From contig NZ_NSKD01000002.1 in the NCBI RefSeq assembly GCF_002286965.1, forward strand, positions 248,001 to 312,000: 64,000 nt of DNA, in the 5' to 3' direction. Source of the DNA: Halovibrio salipaludis (GTDB lineage: Bacteria; Pseudomonadota; Gammaproteobacteria; Pseudomonadales; Oleiphilaceae). Positions 54,084 through 64,000 of the stretch are shown one piece after another; position 1 is the first letter of the stretch; each line of letters begins with the position of its first letter. The notes below the pieces were generated by a model. It had not been told where the DNA came from, ran no database searches, and was given only the letters and a program-made list of their open reading frames with translations. The position numbers were made by a program, and so were the translations under genes.

Positions 54084-54779
54084 AATTAGTTCCTTTGTAA
54101 GCGATTAGCTAGGAAGGCTGGGTTCAAACCTGGGCGTCAAACGGCGTAGGGTTTTCGGTCAGCGGGCTTATACTACCCTCGATGCCGGCCTCATAGTAGT
54201 CGGATGCGGTATAAATGCGCTGGATCTCTCAACTATGGGAGGTGTCGGGGTAGAGTCAGACTCAGTGACCAAATACTCGGGGCGGGCAGGGCTCGTCAGG
54301 ACTGATGTTTCCTCACGTTGGTAGGTTGACGGTTGCATTGTGCTGGTTATGGCTGTGAATTAAGGCGAAAAAGCATGTACACCTGCCTGTACACAATAGG
54401 AGTTTAGGCGGGATAAGCTGATGATTTAATAGATCACTTCAAGTCCGGCCAGCCGCACCATTTCCTGCCTGAACCCTGAGCCACTGCCAAGCGGGCTGAA
54501 ACGGCATCCAGTCTCTCCGCTTCCGCTTTTGTCAGAAGCGTCCATTCGGGATAACCTGTCTAGACTAACAATTGGTCATTTTACATTCCGTGCCATTGTC
54601 TTTCCGGGATATCGGCTACACTCCGCACAACTGACATCCTGGAGCCAGAGTTTCCATGTATCCCCGGGGCAGCTTATGAGGAACAAATCCGTCATCTCAG
54701 CGCAGGAAGGGGGGAAGGACTGGCCCGGCGCAGGGCGGAGGAAAGCGTCGATGACAGCCGCCGCCAGCTCAATACGCTC
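54084..54779. other. Right island boundary and upstream region of the GGDEF/EAL gene
   Basis: This contains two TGTACAC copies (54376 and 54388), the right att site (54438-54460) and the leader of the following gene. From about 54570 the frame of the GGDEF/EAL protein is open and coding-like but lacks an ATG, GTG or TTG before 54780. No other gene is supported. Confidence 0.55.
54438..54460 (+). other. attR: duplicated tRNA-Leu 3' end
   Basis: An exact copy of the 23-base tRNA-Leu 3' end, beginning TTCAAGTCC and ending GCACCA, without the rest of the tRNA. It marks the right end of the island. Confidence 0.9.
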
Positions 54780-56903
54780 ATGGCGCATCTCCCAGGCATG
54801 GCCTATCAGTGTCTGAATGACACGGACTGGTCGATGCTGTTCGTGAACGAGCGCGCCCGGGATCTGACCGGCTACAGCCCGGACGATTTCCTGTCATCCC
54901 GTATCACACTGGCCCGGGTCATCCACGAGTCTGATCGGAGTTGGGTATCGACACAGGTTGATGCGGCCATCGAGGCGCGGGATTCGTTCAACTTGACATA
55001 CCGGATACGCCACCGTGACGGCCAGGTACGATGGGTCTGGGAACAGGGACAGGGCGTTTTCTCGGAGGAAGGCGAACTCCTCTGGCTTGAAGGGTTCATC
55101 CACGATATCACCGAGCAGCAGCACTCACGTCATCTGCAGGAGGCCGTCTATCGGATCGCTTCTGCCGTCACCGAAAGGTCGGGCCAGGCGTTTTACCATG
55201 GTCTGGCAGAGCATCTGGCCCGAGCACTGGGTGCGGATGCGGCCTATCTCGCCACTTTTGATGAAGAAGCCGGGGCACAGCAGCTGGCGATCCAGGCCCT
55301 GGTGCTGTTCGGTCGCAGTCGTGGTTCAATGTGCGCTGCCGAGCGAACTGCCTTCACCGATGAGGTGATGGAGACAGGATACAGTGTTTTCACGGCCGGC
55401 GCAGGTGAAGCGTTCCCTCTGTTCACTGACAGTACGCCCGCCGGGTTAGCGGGGGCCTGCGTGGGGGTAAGGCTTGATTCAAAGCAGGGCAGTGCGCTTG
55501 GCATGATGGCTGTGCTGTTCAATCAGCCGATTGAGAACCCGGAGCTGTCGATGTCCGTGATGCGGATTTTTGGCTCAGGGGCCTCGGCAGAGATTGAGCG
55601 CCAGAACTATGAGCAATCCATCCGGACACTGGCCTACCAGGATTCCGTGACCGGACTGCCCAACCGGGTTGCCTTCATGGAAGAACTGGAACGGGCAGGT
55701 GATCAGTATCTCCACCAGGGCCAGCGCCTGTCACTGGTCTTTCTCGACCTGCGCCGGTTCAAGGAGCTCAATGACACCCGGGGTACCTGCTTTGGAGACA
55801 GGGTGCTTTCAGCGGTTGGAGAGCGTTTTACGGAGGTGCTGGAGCCGGACGCCTATCTCGCCCGTCTCGGGGGCAATGAATACGCCGTGCTGTTGCCCGG
55901 TATGGACCGGGAGGCACTGCAGGCATTCATGCATCGGATTCAGGCGCAGCTTGATGCCCCCCTTGAGATCCACGGGGAGCAATGCAGTATCGGTACCAGC
56001 GTCGGAGGTGCCAGTTTCCCGGGGGATGCGGAGAGCATGAATGAACTCTATCAGCATGCCAGCATCGCACTGCATCATGCCAAGGTCTGCCACTCGGGGA
56101 TAGGGCTGTATGATGCAGCCATGGCCCGCAACCTCCACCGCAAGGAGCAACTCGCCTCCCACCTGCGCAGGGCACTGAGCCGGCAGGCGCTGATGCTCCA
56201 TTTCCAGCCACAGTTCGATCTTACCAGCGGTGAGCTCGTGGGGGCGGAGGTGTTGTGTCGCTGGCATGATGAGGAACTGGGGTGGGTGAGCCCGGCAGAG
56301 TTCATTCCACTGGCGGAGGAACGCGGCCTGATCCACGAACTCAGTGACTGGGTCCTGGCAGAGGGCTGTCGTCAGCTTCAGGCCTGGAAGGCAGAGGGGA
56401 AAACTCTGCCCGGATCCCTATCGATCAACATTTCAGCGCAACAGTTCGACACAGAGGACCTGGTTGAGCGGCTGCGTGACCTGTGCCTGCCGGTCCAACC
56501 CCAGGAGCTGACCCTGGAACTCACTGAAAGCGCCTTCATGGATGACCCGGCTATGGCGATCAAGCTGTCGCAGCGTCTGAGGGAAGCGGGCTTCCGTGTG
56601 GCGATTGACGATTTTGGAACCGGCTATTCGTCCCTGGCCTATCTGCGTGACCTGCATGTGGACACGCTCAAAGTCGATATGTCCTTTGTCCGCAGCATGC
56701 TCAGGGATGAACGCGACCGCACGATCGTGGAAACCATCGTTGCCATGGCCCGGACCCTGGGGCTCAGGACCGTCGCCGAAGGGGTTGAGACCCGTGACCA
56801 TGAACAGGCGCTAAGAGCCATGGGCTGCGGCGCTTCCCAGGGGTTCTATTACGGCAGGCCCTGTGATGCCGCCGCCTTCTCACGCCAGTGGCTCAGCGGG
56901 TAA
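54780..56903 (+). CDS. PAS-GAF-GGDEF-EAL protein, degenerate GGDEF, likely c-di-GMP phosphodiesterase
   Basis: The 707-residue protein has PAS/PAC (about 1-115), a GAF-like domain (about 120-275), GGDEF (about 285-445) and EAL (about 455-700). The cyclase signature is GGNEY (364-368), probably inactive but perhaps GTP-binding. The EAL signature reads EVL (490-492), keeping the catalytic glutamate, and DDFGTGYSSLAYL plus DTLKVDMSFV are intact, so c-di-GMP hydrolysis is likely. ATG 54780 lacks a ribosome site; the same frame continues upstream as a plausible helix (about YEEQIRHLSAG ... RRRAEESVDDS), so the real N terminus may be longer. It is convergent with prsT, overlapping by 11 bp. Confidence 0.88.
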   Translation: MAHLPGMAYQCLNDTDWSMLFVNERARDLTGYSPDDFLSSRITLARVIHESDRSWVSTQVDAAIEARDSFNLTYRIRHRDGQVRWVWEQGQGVFSEEGELLWLEGFIHDITEQQHSRHLQEAVYRIASAVTERSGQAFYHGLAEHLARALGADAAYLATFDEEAGAQQLAIQALVLFGRSRGSMCAAERTAFTDEVMETGYSVFTAGAGEAFPLFTDSTPAGLAGACVGVRLDSKQGSALGMMAVLFNQPIENPELSMSVMRIFGSGASAEIERQNYEQSIRTLAYQDSVTGLPNRVAFMEELERAGDQYLHQGQRLSLVFLDLRRFKELNDTRGTCFGDRVLSAVGERFTEVLEPDAYLARLGGNEYAVLLPGMDREALQAFMHRIQAQLDAPLEIHGEQCSIGTSVGGASFPGDAESMNELYQHASIALHHAKVCHSGIGLYDAAMARNLHRKEQLASHLRRALSRQALMLHFQPQFDLTSGELVGAEVLCRWHDEELGWVSPAEFIPLAEERGLIHELSDWVLAEGCRQLQAWKAEGKTLPGSLSINISAQQFDTEDLVERLRDLCLPVQPQELTLELTESAFMDDPAMAIKLSQRLREAGFRVAIDDFGTGYSSLAYLRDLHVDTLKVDMSFVRSMLRDERDRTIVETIVAMARTLGLRTVAEGVETRDHEQALRAMGCGASQGFYYGRPCDAAAFSRQWLSG

Positions 56904-59564
56904 GCTCGTCGGCCCGGGCATTATTTCCGGCTTCACGGTGCACGGCGGCAAGATGCTCGCGGATCTCCGCGGCCTCAGGCGCCAGCTCATGGGCGGATTC
57001 CAGAACCTCGATGCTCCGTTCCAGATCCCCGTTGCGGAAGAGTATCCAGCCGTAGGTATCCACAATGGAGGCGGCTTCCGGGTTGGCGTTGTAGGCTTTT
57101 TCCGCCAGTTCCAGTGCCCGTTCCGGTTCGTCCTCATGAAGGAGCCAGGCAAGGTTGTTCAGGGCAACGGCGTTGTCGGGCGCCAGCTCCAGCGTCTGTT
57201 CGTAGGCGCTACGCGCCGCTTCCCGGTTGCCGTTATTCTGCTGCAGCATTGCCAGTTCCAGGTACAGCCGTGAGGACTGGGGAAACTTCCCGGTGGCTGC
57301 CTCGAGTACCTCAATGGCACGGCGACTGCGCTCCGCCTCACGCAGAACGCGCACCTGGCGCGTAACAGTCTGGGGGGAGTCGGATTTGTCCCGGGCGAGC
57401 TGATACAGGTCCGCGGCCTGGGAGTAGTTGCCCTCGCTGGCCATATAGTCCGCTTCCAGAAGGAAGGGCCGGGGCGAGCCAGGGTGCTGGGTCTTTATCG
57501 AGCGTAGAATGTCCCGGGCATCCGAGGCACGATCCGCCTCAAACTGAAGCCGCGCCTCAAACAGCGCAAGTCCTTCATGCTCCTTATAGCGCTGGCGCCC
57601 CTGGCGCACGAGTTCCCGGGTTCGGCCGTCATTGCCACGGTCGGCGGTGGTGCGGGCAGCAGCGAGATAGGCGCCTGCGATCACAGAGGCCCTCTGGCCG
57701 CTGTCATCGAGCCGGGTCTCGATGGCGGCAACCAGCTCGGAGGCCCGTTCATCGTCACCACTTTCCAGTGCCACTTGCAGCAGATAGCGGTGCGGGGCCG
57801 TTGCTGAATCGCTTTCCTCGGCCACGCGGGCAAGGAAATCCCGCGTGGCGTCTTCAGCATCATGATTCGCGGCAACGGATACAAGATCCCGGAGGTAGCG
57901 TGGGTTGTCCGGGGCGAGCTCAACGGCCCGGCGCAGGTGTTCCAGGGCGGGCTTGGCGTTGCCATCCCGGGCATGGAGTGCCCCCAGGGCATGGTGGCTG
58001 GCGGGGGACTCATCCATTCCGATGGCGTCCCGGTAATGCTGCCGCGCCGCATCCGTGTCCCCACGGAGCTGCGCCACGTCGCCGGCCAGGTTGCGGGCAA
58101 GGGCACTGTCAGGCTGGTCACTGCGCCACTGGTCCACGACCTTCCGGGCGCTTTCGTGGTCGCCGTTCTCTGCCAGGAAGCGGGCAAGAAACGCCCGGGG
58201 CTGTTCCGCATCCGGGGCCCGCTCAATGGCGGTTTCAAGCTGTTCCTGCGCTTCCTCTGAATTGCCCTCGCTGGCGAGGTATCGGGCAAACCGCACCCGC
58301 AGATCGGTGTTGTCCGGCGCCATCGCCAGGGATTGCTCAATCATGGCGCGACCGAGCTGGTCCTCCCCGCTGCTGAGCGCGGCGACCCCGATCAGTGCAA
58401 CCACCCCGGGATCGTTGCCTTCGGGGTCCAGCTCTTCCAGCATCCGGCGTGCTTCTTCCGGGCGCTGGAGCTGGATCCGGGCCGCGGCCAGCATCTTGGT
58501 AAGCTCACCGGAGTCGACCTTATCCTCGTGTTCCGACAGGAGTGACTCGGCATCATCCATGCGCCCCTGCTGGAACCGGATGATGCCCAACAGGATGCCG
58601 GCATCGTCATGCCCCGGGGCCTGTGCCAGCACCTCCTCAAGATGGCCGGCCGCGATGGAAAGGTTACCCTCGTCATAGGCCTCACGGGCAGCGCGCATCC
58701 CGGAACGGATGGTTCCAGGGGCGGAATTCGCCAGCATCTCCTCGTAGACGAATGCCTGGGAGGCATTGCCGTTCTCACGCAGGACTTCGATCAGCAGGGA
58801 AATGGTTTCGTATTTGCGACGGGTCATCACATCGTAACGCCCGATGCCCTCGAGGGCCTGGGTGTAGGCTTCCGCAGCGTCCTCGAACCGGCCTTCCTGG
58901 TGGGCGATCCGGGCGCGCCAGAGCCACACCTCGGAGTCATCGGCATCCTGCTCACTGGCCGCTTCCAGATGCTCACGGGCGGCCTCTTTATCACCCCGTT
59001 GCCAGGCAAGCCGGGAAAGCCCCAGATGGGCCATGGTGGCGCCAGGGTTGGTATCCAGGGCCTGCTTGTATGCTTCGCGGGCGGCGTCGACATCACCCGC
59101 CTGACGATGGGCGTCGCCGGCGAGCCGGTGGGCGGTGATCTGTTGGTTGCGTTCAGGTTCCCGCAGGGAGTTGAGGGCCTCGACAGCACCGTCCCAGTCC
59201 TCGCGGATCAGTCGTGCCTGGGCACGGGCGAGCGCCATGCGGTTGAGGTTTTCCCGATTCCGGGGATCCTCCTGATCAATCCTTTCCGCGAGCTCATCAA
59301 GCTGGCGTTCCGCGGTGTCCCCATCGCCTGCAGTGATCAGGTTTCTGATGATCAGGAACCAGGGCTCGAACTGGTCCGGCTTCAGCTCCATGGCATTGCG
59401 GGCCTCCTGGGTGCTGGCCTGGAGCTCGCCCTGTTCGCGGAAGAACTGCGCCTGGTCCATATGACTCAGGAACTCGACTTCCTCCTGACTCATCTGGTCC
59501 TCGTTACTGCAGCCGGCCAGAAGCGCCAGAAGCAGGGCCAGTGGAAGCCATGACTGGATAGGTT

Positions 59565-59568
<4 letters not shown>
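56893..59568 (-). CDS. prsT: TPR-repeat lipoprotein PrsT (XrtA/PEP-CTERM system)
   Basis: The 891-residue protein has a lipoprotein signal (LPLALLLALLAGCS, cysteine 20) and then about twenty tetratricopeptide repeats running almost to the end (for example ALALDTNPGATMAHLGLSRLAW-like units and the final ALELAEKAYNANPEAASIVDTYGWILF). Length and repeat style match PrsT, the periplasmic TPR protein encoded with the PrsK/PrsR two-component pair in exosortase A (XrtA) loci, thought to assist exopolysaccharide and PEP-CTERM protein handling. Its ATG overlaps the prsR stop by four bases. Confidence 0.85.
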
Positions 59569-60953
<1,385 letters not shown>

Positions 60954-61040
60954 GGACTTTCCTTACTGCGGTCAGCGCGATCGGCGCCCCTCAGGCTGAG
61001 CGTAAGCTTTCTGCCTGCCGATGCCAATAGTGGATGATCA

Positions 61041-63134
61041 TTAACGTGATTCCTGCAGCATTTCAGGCCCTGGGCGGGCATCAGGTGAGGCCAGGGGCAG
61101 CCGGATGGTGAAACAGGAGCCCACTCCGGGTTCGCTGGTGACGTCCATCGCGCCCCCGATCTGTTTGACGTATTCCTGGGCCTGGTAGGCCCCGATTCCC
61201 ATGCCGGTCAGGCCCTTGGTGCTCTGGAAAGGGCGGAAGAGCGAGTCCCTGATGAAGGTTTCACTCATGCCGTCGCCGGTATCCTGCACAAACAGCACTG
61301 CCGCCCCGCTGCCCGCCTTGAGCGTGAGGCTCACTTCGCCGTCCCGGCGCGTCGCATCCTGGGCGTTCTGCACCAGATGGGAGAGTACGTTCTGCAGCTG
61401 CTGCGGATCAGCCCGGACAATCACATCGGACAATGGCCCCTCATACACCGGCGCGGGTTCCTGGTTGCTGCGCTGGGTCACGACCTGCTGGGCCAGGGCG
61501 GCAACATCGAGTTCGGTTTCCCGTTCCTCGGTCTCCGGTTGACGGATGTGTTCGACAAGGCGGGACATCTTATTTACGGCGTGATCGGTGGTGGCGATCA
61601 TGTCATCGATGAACTGGGGGTTGTCGCGGTGTTTGGGGGCGTTGCTGACCAGCAGTGACAGCTGGGCGATCAGTGTCTTGAGGTCATGCACCATGAACGC
61701 CGAGGCCTTGTTGACGGCTTCGAACTGCAGCGCCCTGGCAAGGCGGCTCTGGGCGTCCGCCTGGGCCAGGAAGTTGCTCAGCTGTCGGCCGACCACTCGG
61801 ATCAGGTCGAAATTCTCCCAGTTGAGCTCAACCCGGGTGTAGGGCGAGCCAACGAGGGCGATGCCATAGAGTTCGCGCCCGAGATAGAGAGGGATGATGA
61901 GCCACTGGTCGTTGAAACCGAGAATGGCATCGGGAATCTCGAGCAGGTTGTAGCGCACGGGATCCACGGAGTATTCGTCCATGTCCAGGATCCATTCACG
62001 CTCGCGGAAGAATGCCGTCAGTTCCGCGTCCCCATCGATCTGCGTATGTTTGGGCGGCACCAGCCCCACGGTTGCCTGGAAAGAGAAATGGCCCTCATCG
62101 TCGCGCAGCCACAGGGCTCCGGTGCGGCTCTCGACAAGGCCGGCGAGGGTGCGGATGGCGCGTTCCGGCAGGGGGGGATCCTCATTGAGGTTGCTGAAGG
62201 TCTCGGTCATCTTCAGCCATTCGTCGCGGTAATCGTACTTGTAGTCAAAGAAGTTCTGGCTGACGAACATCATGACCCGTGCCCGGAACCAGCTGGAAGC
62301 CATCAGCAGCACAAACAGGAGCACGAAGGCGGCGATGAACACCACCTGCAGGCCTTCCCCCCATTCCCCCCCGGCAAGCCGGACATAGTAGCCCCCGATC
62401 GCGACGACCAGCAGATAGATGCCGGCAAAAACCAGGGTGCCGGCGTGATAGACAAAGGTGCGTGAGAGCTGAAGCTGGACCGGCTGGCGCCGGGCGTTGA
62501 TCAGGTTGACGGCGAACAGGGGCGTCAGCAGGGCGTTGACCGCGCCACGGGCGTCCCAGAGTCCGTTGGCCATACGGTTGAAGAGCAGTGCGTCCGCATA
62601 GAGAAGGAATTCATAGAGGAAAATGCCGGTGATGCCGAAGCACAGATAGCGGATACTGGAACGCCCATAGGCCGAGGCATTACGCCAGATCTGTTCCAGC
62701 ACGCTGATTCCCAGCAGCGCAATGGCAAGCTGGGCGAACAGCATCGCCCGGGCTGACAGCAGGCTCACATCCAGTGCCCATCCGGTCAGGGCGGAAACCA
62801 TCAGAACGGCCAGAATCGTGAGCAGGGCGCCGCTGGCGAACAGCAGCAGCCGGCGGGAGAACAGGCTGTGATCCCGGGCATCGCGGATCAGCGCAAAGAG
62901 TACCAGGATCCAGGCGCTGTTACGGGCGAGTTCGGTAACATAGCGCAGGGCGAATTCGGGCCAGCCCCAGAGGGTCTGCGCCACGATAGCCAAGGCCCAG
63001 AGCGCGGTCAGGCCGGCGGCCAGAAACAGGGCCCTGTCGGTGCCCCGACGCAGGTAGCGACAGGCGGTAAAGCCTGCCAGGACACTGTAGACCACCGCCG
63101 CCGCAAGGTGGCTGACAACACCGAACTCCAGCAA
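61041..63134 (-). CDS. prsK: Sensor histidine kinase PrsK (XrtA/PEP-CTERM system)
   Basis: The 697-residue protein has seven to nine N-terminal transmembrane helices (about 1-285, starting HLAAAVVYSVLAGFTACRYL), a GAF-like domain (about 315-460), a dimerisation helix with the phospho-acceptor in FMVHDLKTLIAQLSLLV, and a HATPase domain: NVLSHLVQNAQDA, DTGDGM and GMGIGAYQAQEYV. This matches PrsK, the sensor partner of PrsR in XrtA exosortase loci. The start is TTG 63134 with GGGAG upstream. The prsK-prsR gap is 87 bp and may hold a secondary promoter. Confidence 0.9.
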   Translation of the reverse strand: MLEFGVVSHLAAAVVYSVLAGFTACRYLRRGTDRALFLAAGLTALWALAIVAQTLWGWPEFALRYVTELARNSAWILVLFALIRDARDHSLFSRRLLLFASGALLTILAVLMVSALTGWALDVSLLSARAMLFAQLAIALLGISVLEQIWRNASAYGRSSIRYLCFGITGIFLYEFLLYADALLFNRMANGLWDARGAVNALLTPLFAVNLINARRQPVQLQLSRTFVYHAGTLVFAGIYLLVVAIGGYYVRLAGGEWGEGLQVVFIAAFVLLFVLLMASSWFRARVMMFVSQNFFDYKYDYRDEWLKMTETFSNLNEDPPLPERAIRTLAGLVESRTGALWLRDDEGHFSFQATVGLVPPKHTQIDGDAELTAFFREREWILDMDEYSVDPVRYNLLEIPDAILGFNDQWLIIPLYLGRELYGIALVGSPYTRVELNWENFDLIRVVGRQLSNFLAQADAQSRLARALQFEAVNKASAFMVHDLKTLIAQLSLLVSNAPKHRDNPQFIDDMIATTDHAVNKMSRLVEHIRQPETEERETELDVAALAQQVVTQRSNQEPAPVYEGPLSDVIVRADPQQLQNVLSHLVQNAQDATRRDGEVSLTLKAGSGAAVLFVQDTGDGMSETFIRDSLFRPFQSTKGLTGMGIGAYQAQEYVKQIGGAMDVTSEPGVGSCFTIRLPLASPDARPGPEMLQESR

Positions 63135-63170
63135 CTGTTACTCCCTTTGCTCATTCGGAGTCGCGGGCGT

Positions 63171-64000
63171 TCAGGACTGGTACCGAAGCTCGCGATAGTA
63201 ACGGAAAATCGTCTCCAGGCGGCGTTCCGGCTCGAACTGGAAACGCTGGGCGAACTGGCGCCCATCAATAATGACAGGATACTTGAAAAAATCCATCAGA
63301 TAGGGCGGAAAACGTCTCATATTGAGCGCACGCAACAGGGTCCGGGGCAGCGCCGGAGGGATGGAGGGAACGGGAATGGGGCGGCAACCGCAGGCTTCCA
63401 GGGCATCGCGGTAGTCCACCCAGTCCTGGGGCGCCACATTGAAGATGCCTGTGTGCGGCTGGCGGTAGGCCGTTTCGATCGCCCGCGCCATGTCCTCGCT
63501 GTGGATGAACTGCATCATGGGTGAGAAACCGGCCATGACTGGCGCATTGCGCGAGGCCAGGAGGTTGCTGATGGTGTTGCGCACCCCGGGCCCCACAATG
63601 TTGCAGGGCCGGAGGATGGTGATGTTGAGCTCCGGGTTCCGCCAGAGATAGATGGTGGCCAGGTTCTCCAGCTCCACGGAATCCACCAGATCCATGCTCA
63701 GCCCGGCGCTCTTGAGCGGGTAGGATTCGTCGATCAGTGCGGGATTGAACGCATTGGCGCCGTAGACATGATAGGTGGACAGGACGATGACCCGGCGTAC
63801 GCCATAGCGGTCACTGAGCGACAGCAGCCGGTCGGTGCCCAGCACATTGGCGTTGTAACGGCTCATCCGGGTCCCCTGGCTGGACATGATACGGCCTAGG
63901 TGGACAACGCCGTCAAAGCGGTAGCGCCGGAAGAGGTCCTCGAAACCACGTTTCTGGAAGTCCACCCGGTAACTGTCGACGTCAGGGCCGAGCCAGACCT
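63171..64000 (-). CDS. NAD-dependent epimerase/dehydratase-like protein (3' part, truncated by window)
   Basis: The frame is open to the right window edge; about 276 C-terminal residues are visible and the N-terminal Rossmann motif is outside. Visible blocks are DGVVHLGRI, VIVLSTYHVYGANAFNP, ITILRPCNIVGPGVRN, MMQFIHSEDMARAIETAY and GIFNVAPQDWVDYRDAL, typical of extended short-chain dehydrogenases acting on nucleotide sugars. The usual YxxxK catalytic pair is not seen where expected (the region reads SMDLVDSVELENLATIY), so activity may be altered. Placement beside prsK fits an exopolysaccharide gene cluster. Confidence 0.78.
   Translation of the reverse strand, partial: VWLGPDVDSYRVDFQKRGFEDLFRRYRFDGVVHLGRIMSSQGTRMSRYNANVLGTDRLLSLSDRYGVRRVIVLSTYHVYGANAFNPALIDESYPLKSAGLSMDLVDSVELENLATIYLWRNPELNITILRPCNIVGPGVRNTISNLLASRNAPVMAGFSPMMQFIHSEDMARAIETAYRQPHTGIFNVAPQDWVDYRDALEACGCRPIPVPSIPPALPRTLLRALNMRRFPPYLMDFFKYPVIIDGRQFAQRFQFEPERRLETIFRYYRELRYQS

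Larger units (their letters stand above)
33719..54460. mobile_element. tRNA-Leu-integrated genomic island (about 20.7 kb)
   Basis: The element is defined by exact 23-bp direct repeats, one in tRNA-Leu and one at 54438-54460, with a P4-type integrase reading inwards from the tRNA. It carries an AlpA-like regulator, a P-loop ATPase/HTH protein, two IS3 elements, a DUF4041/GIY-YIG protein, type I restriction-modification with a metallopeptidase, two integron-type cassettes and small secreted proteins. Copies of TGTACAC near both ends may be integrase or excisionase arm sites. Genes on both sides are core chromosomal, and several island genes use visibly more AT-rich codons. Absence of phage structural or conjugation genes suggests a satellite-like or mobilisable defence island. 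Confidence 0.88.

Noticed and set aside
54529-54816. 95-codon plus-strand frame ahead of the GGDEF/EAL gene
   Set aside because: Its residues do not resemble any domain, though its first part could be the true N terminus if a frameshift exists; reported as a finding instead.

Overview
The window looks like chromosome from a halophilic, GC-rich gammaproteobacterium, most likely Ectothiorhodospiraceae-like. Three things point there: a complete photoactive yellow protein (PYP) operon of the Halorhodospira type, a glycine/sarcosine N-methyltransferase of the betaine-osmolyte type, and the proteobacterial uvrY-uvrC-pgsA and recC-recB-recD gene orders. Genus cannot be fixed from the sequence alone.

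Core region, 1-33.7 kb: the 5' part of an NhaR-like LysR regulator, a deacetylase-superfamily protein convergent with a group III truncated haemoglobin, a YeeE/YedE sulfur-permease pair behind a palindromic AT-rich promoter, an MFS transporter, tRNA-Ser(CGA) with a hairpin-rich tail, a class V aminotransferase, a TSUP permease, an alanine/sodium symporter divergent from an FMN hydroxy-acid oxidase, a helix-rich periplasmic protein, uvrY-uvrC-pgsA, a PAS-PAS-GGDEF diguanylate cyclase, recCBD, lldD, an ECF sigma factor divergent from a CSCSS permease and a small thioredoxin, a TrpB2-type enzyme, the PYP operon (pyp, p-coumarate ligase, tyrosine ammonia-lyase), tRNA-Gly and tRNA-Cys, and a MocR regulator divergent from the osmolyte methyltransferase.

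Genomic island, 33.72-54.46 kb: it starts in the 3' end of tRNA-Leu(UAA) and is bounded by a 23-bp direct repeat of that 3' end. It carries a P4-type integrase, an AlpA-like regulator, a P-loop ATPase with a C-terminal HTH, two IS3-family elements, a lipoprotein, a membrane-anchored DUF4041/GIY-YIG protein, a complete type I restriction-modification operon (hsdM-hsdS-hsdR) with a YgjP-type metallopeptidase, two integron-style gene cassettes with recognisable attC sites but no integron integrase, and small secreted or lipoprotein genes, one split by an in-frame TAG. It reads as an integrative defence island with plasmid- or satellite-like replication features: inverted repeats, iteron-like repeats and long hairpins.

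Core region after the island, 54.5-64 kb: a PAS-GAF-GGDEF-EAL protein with a degenerate GGDEF, then a minus-strand block of prsT-prsR-prsK (the XrtA/PEP-CTERM exopolysaccharide regulatory set) and a truncated NAD-dependent epimerase-like gene at the window edge.
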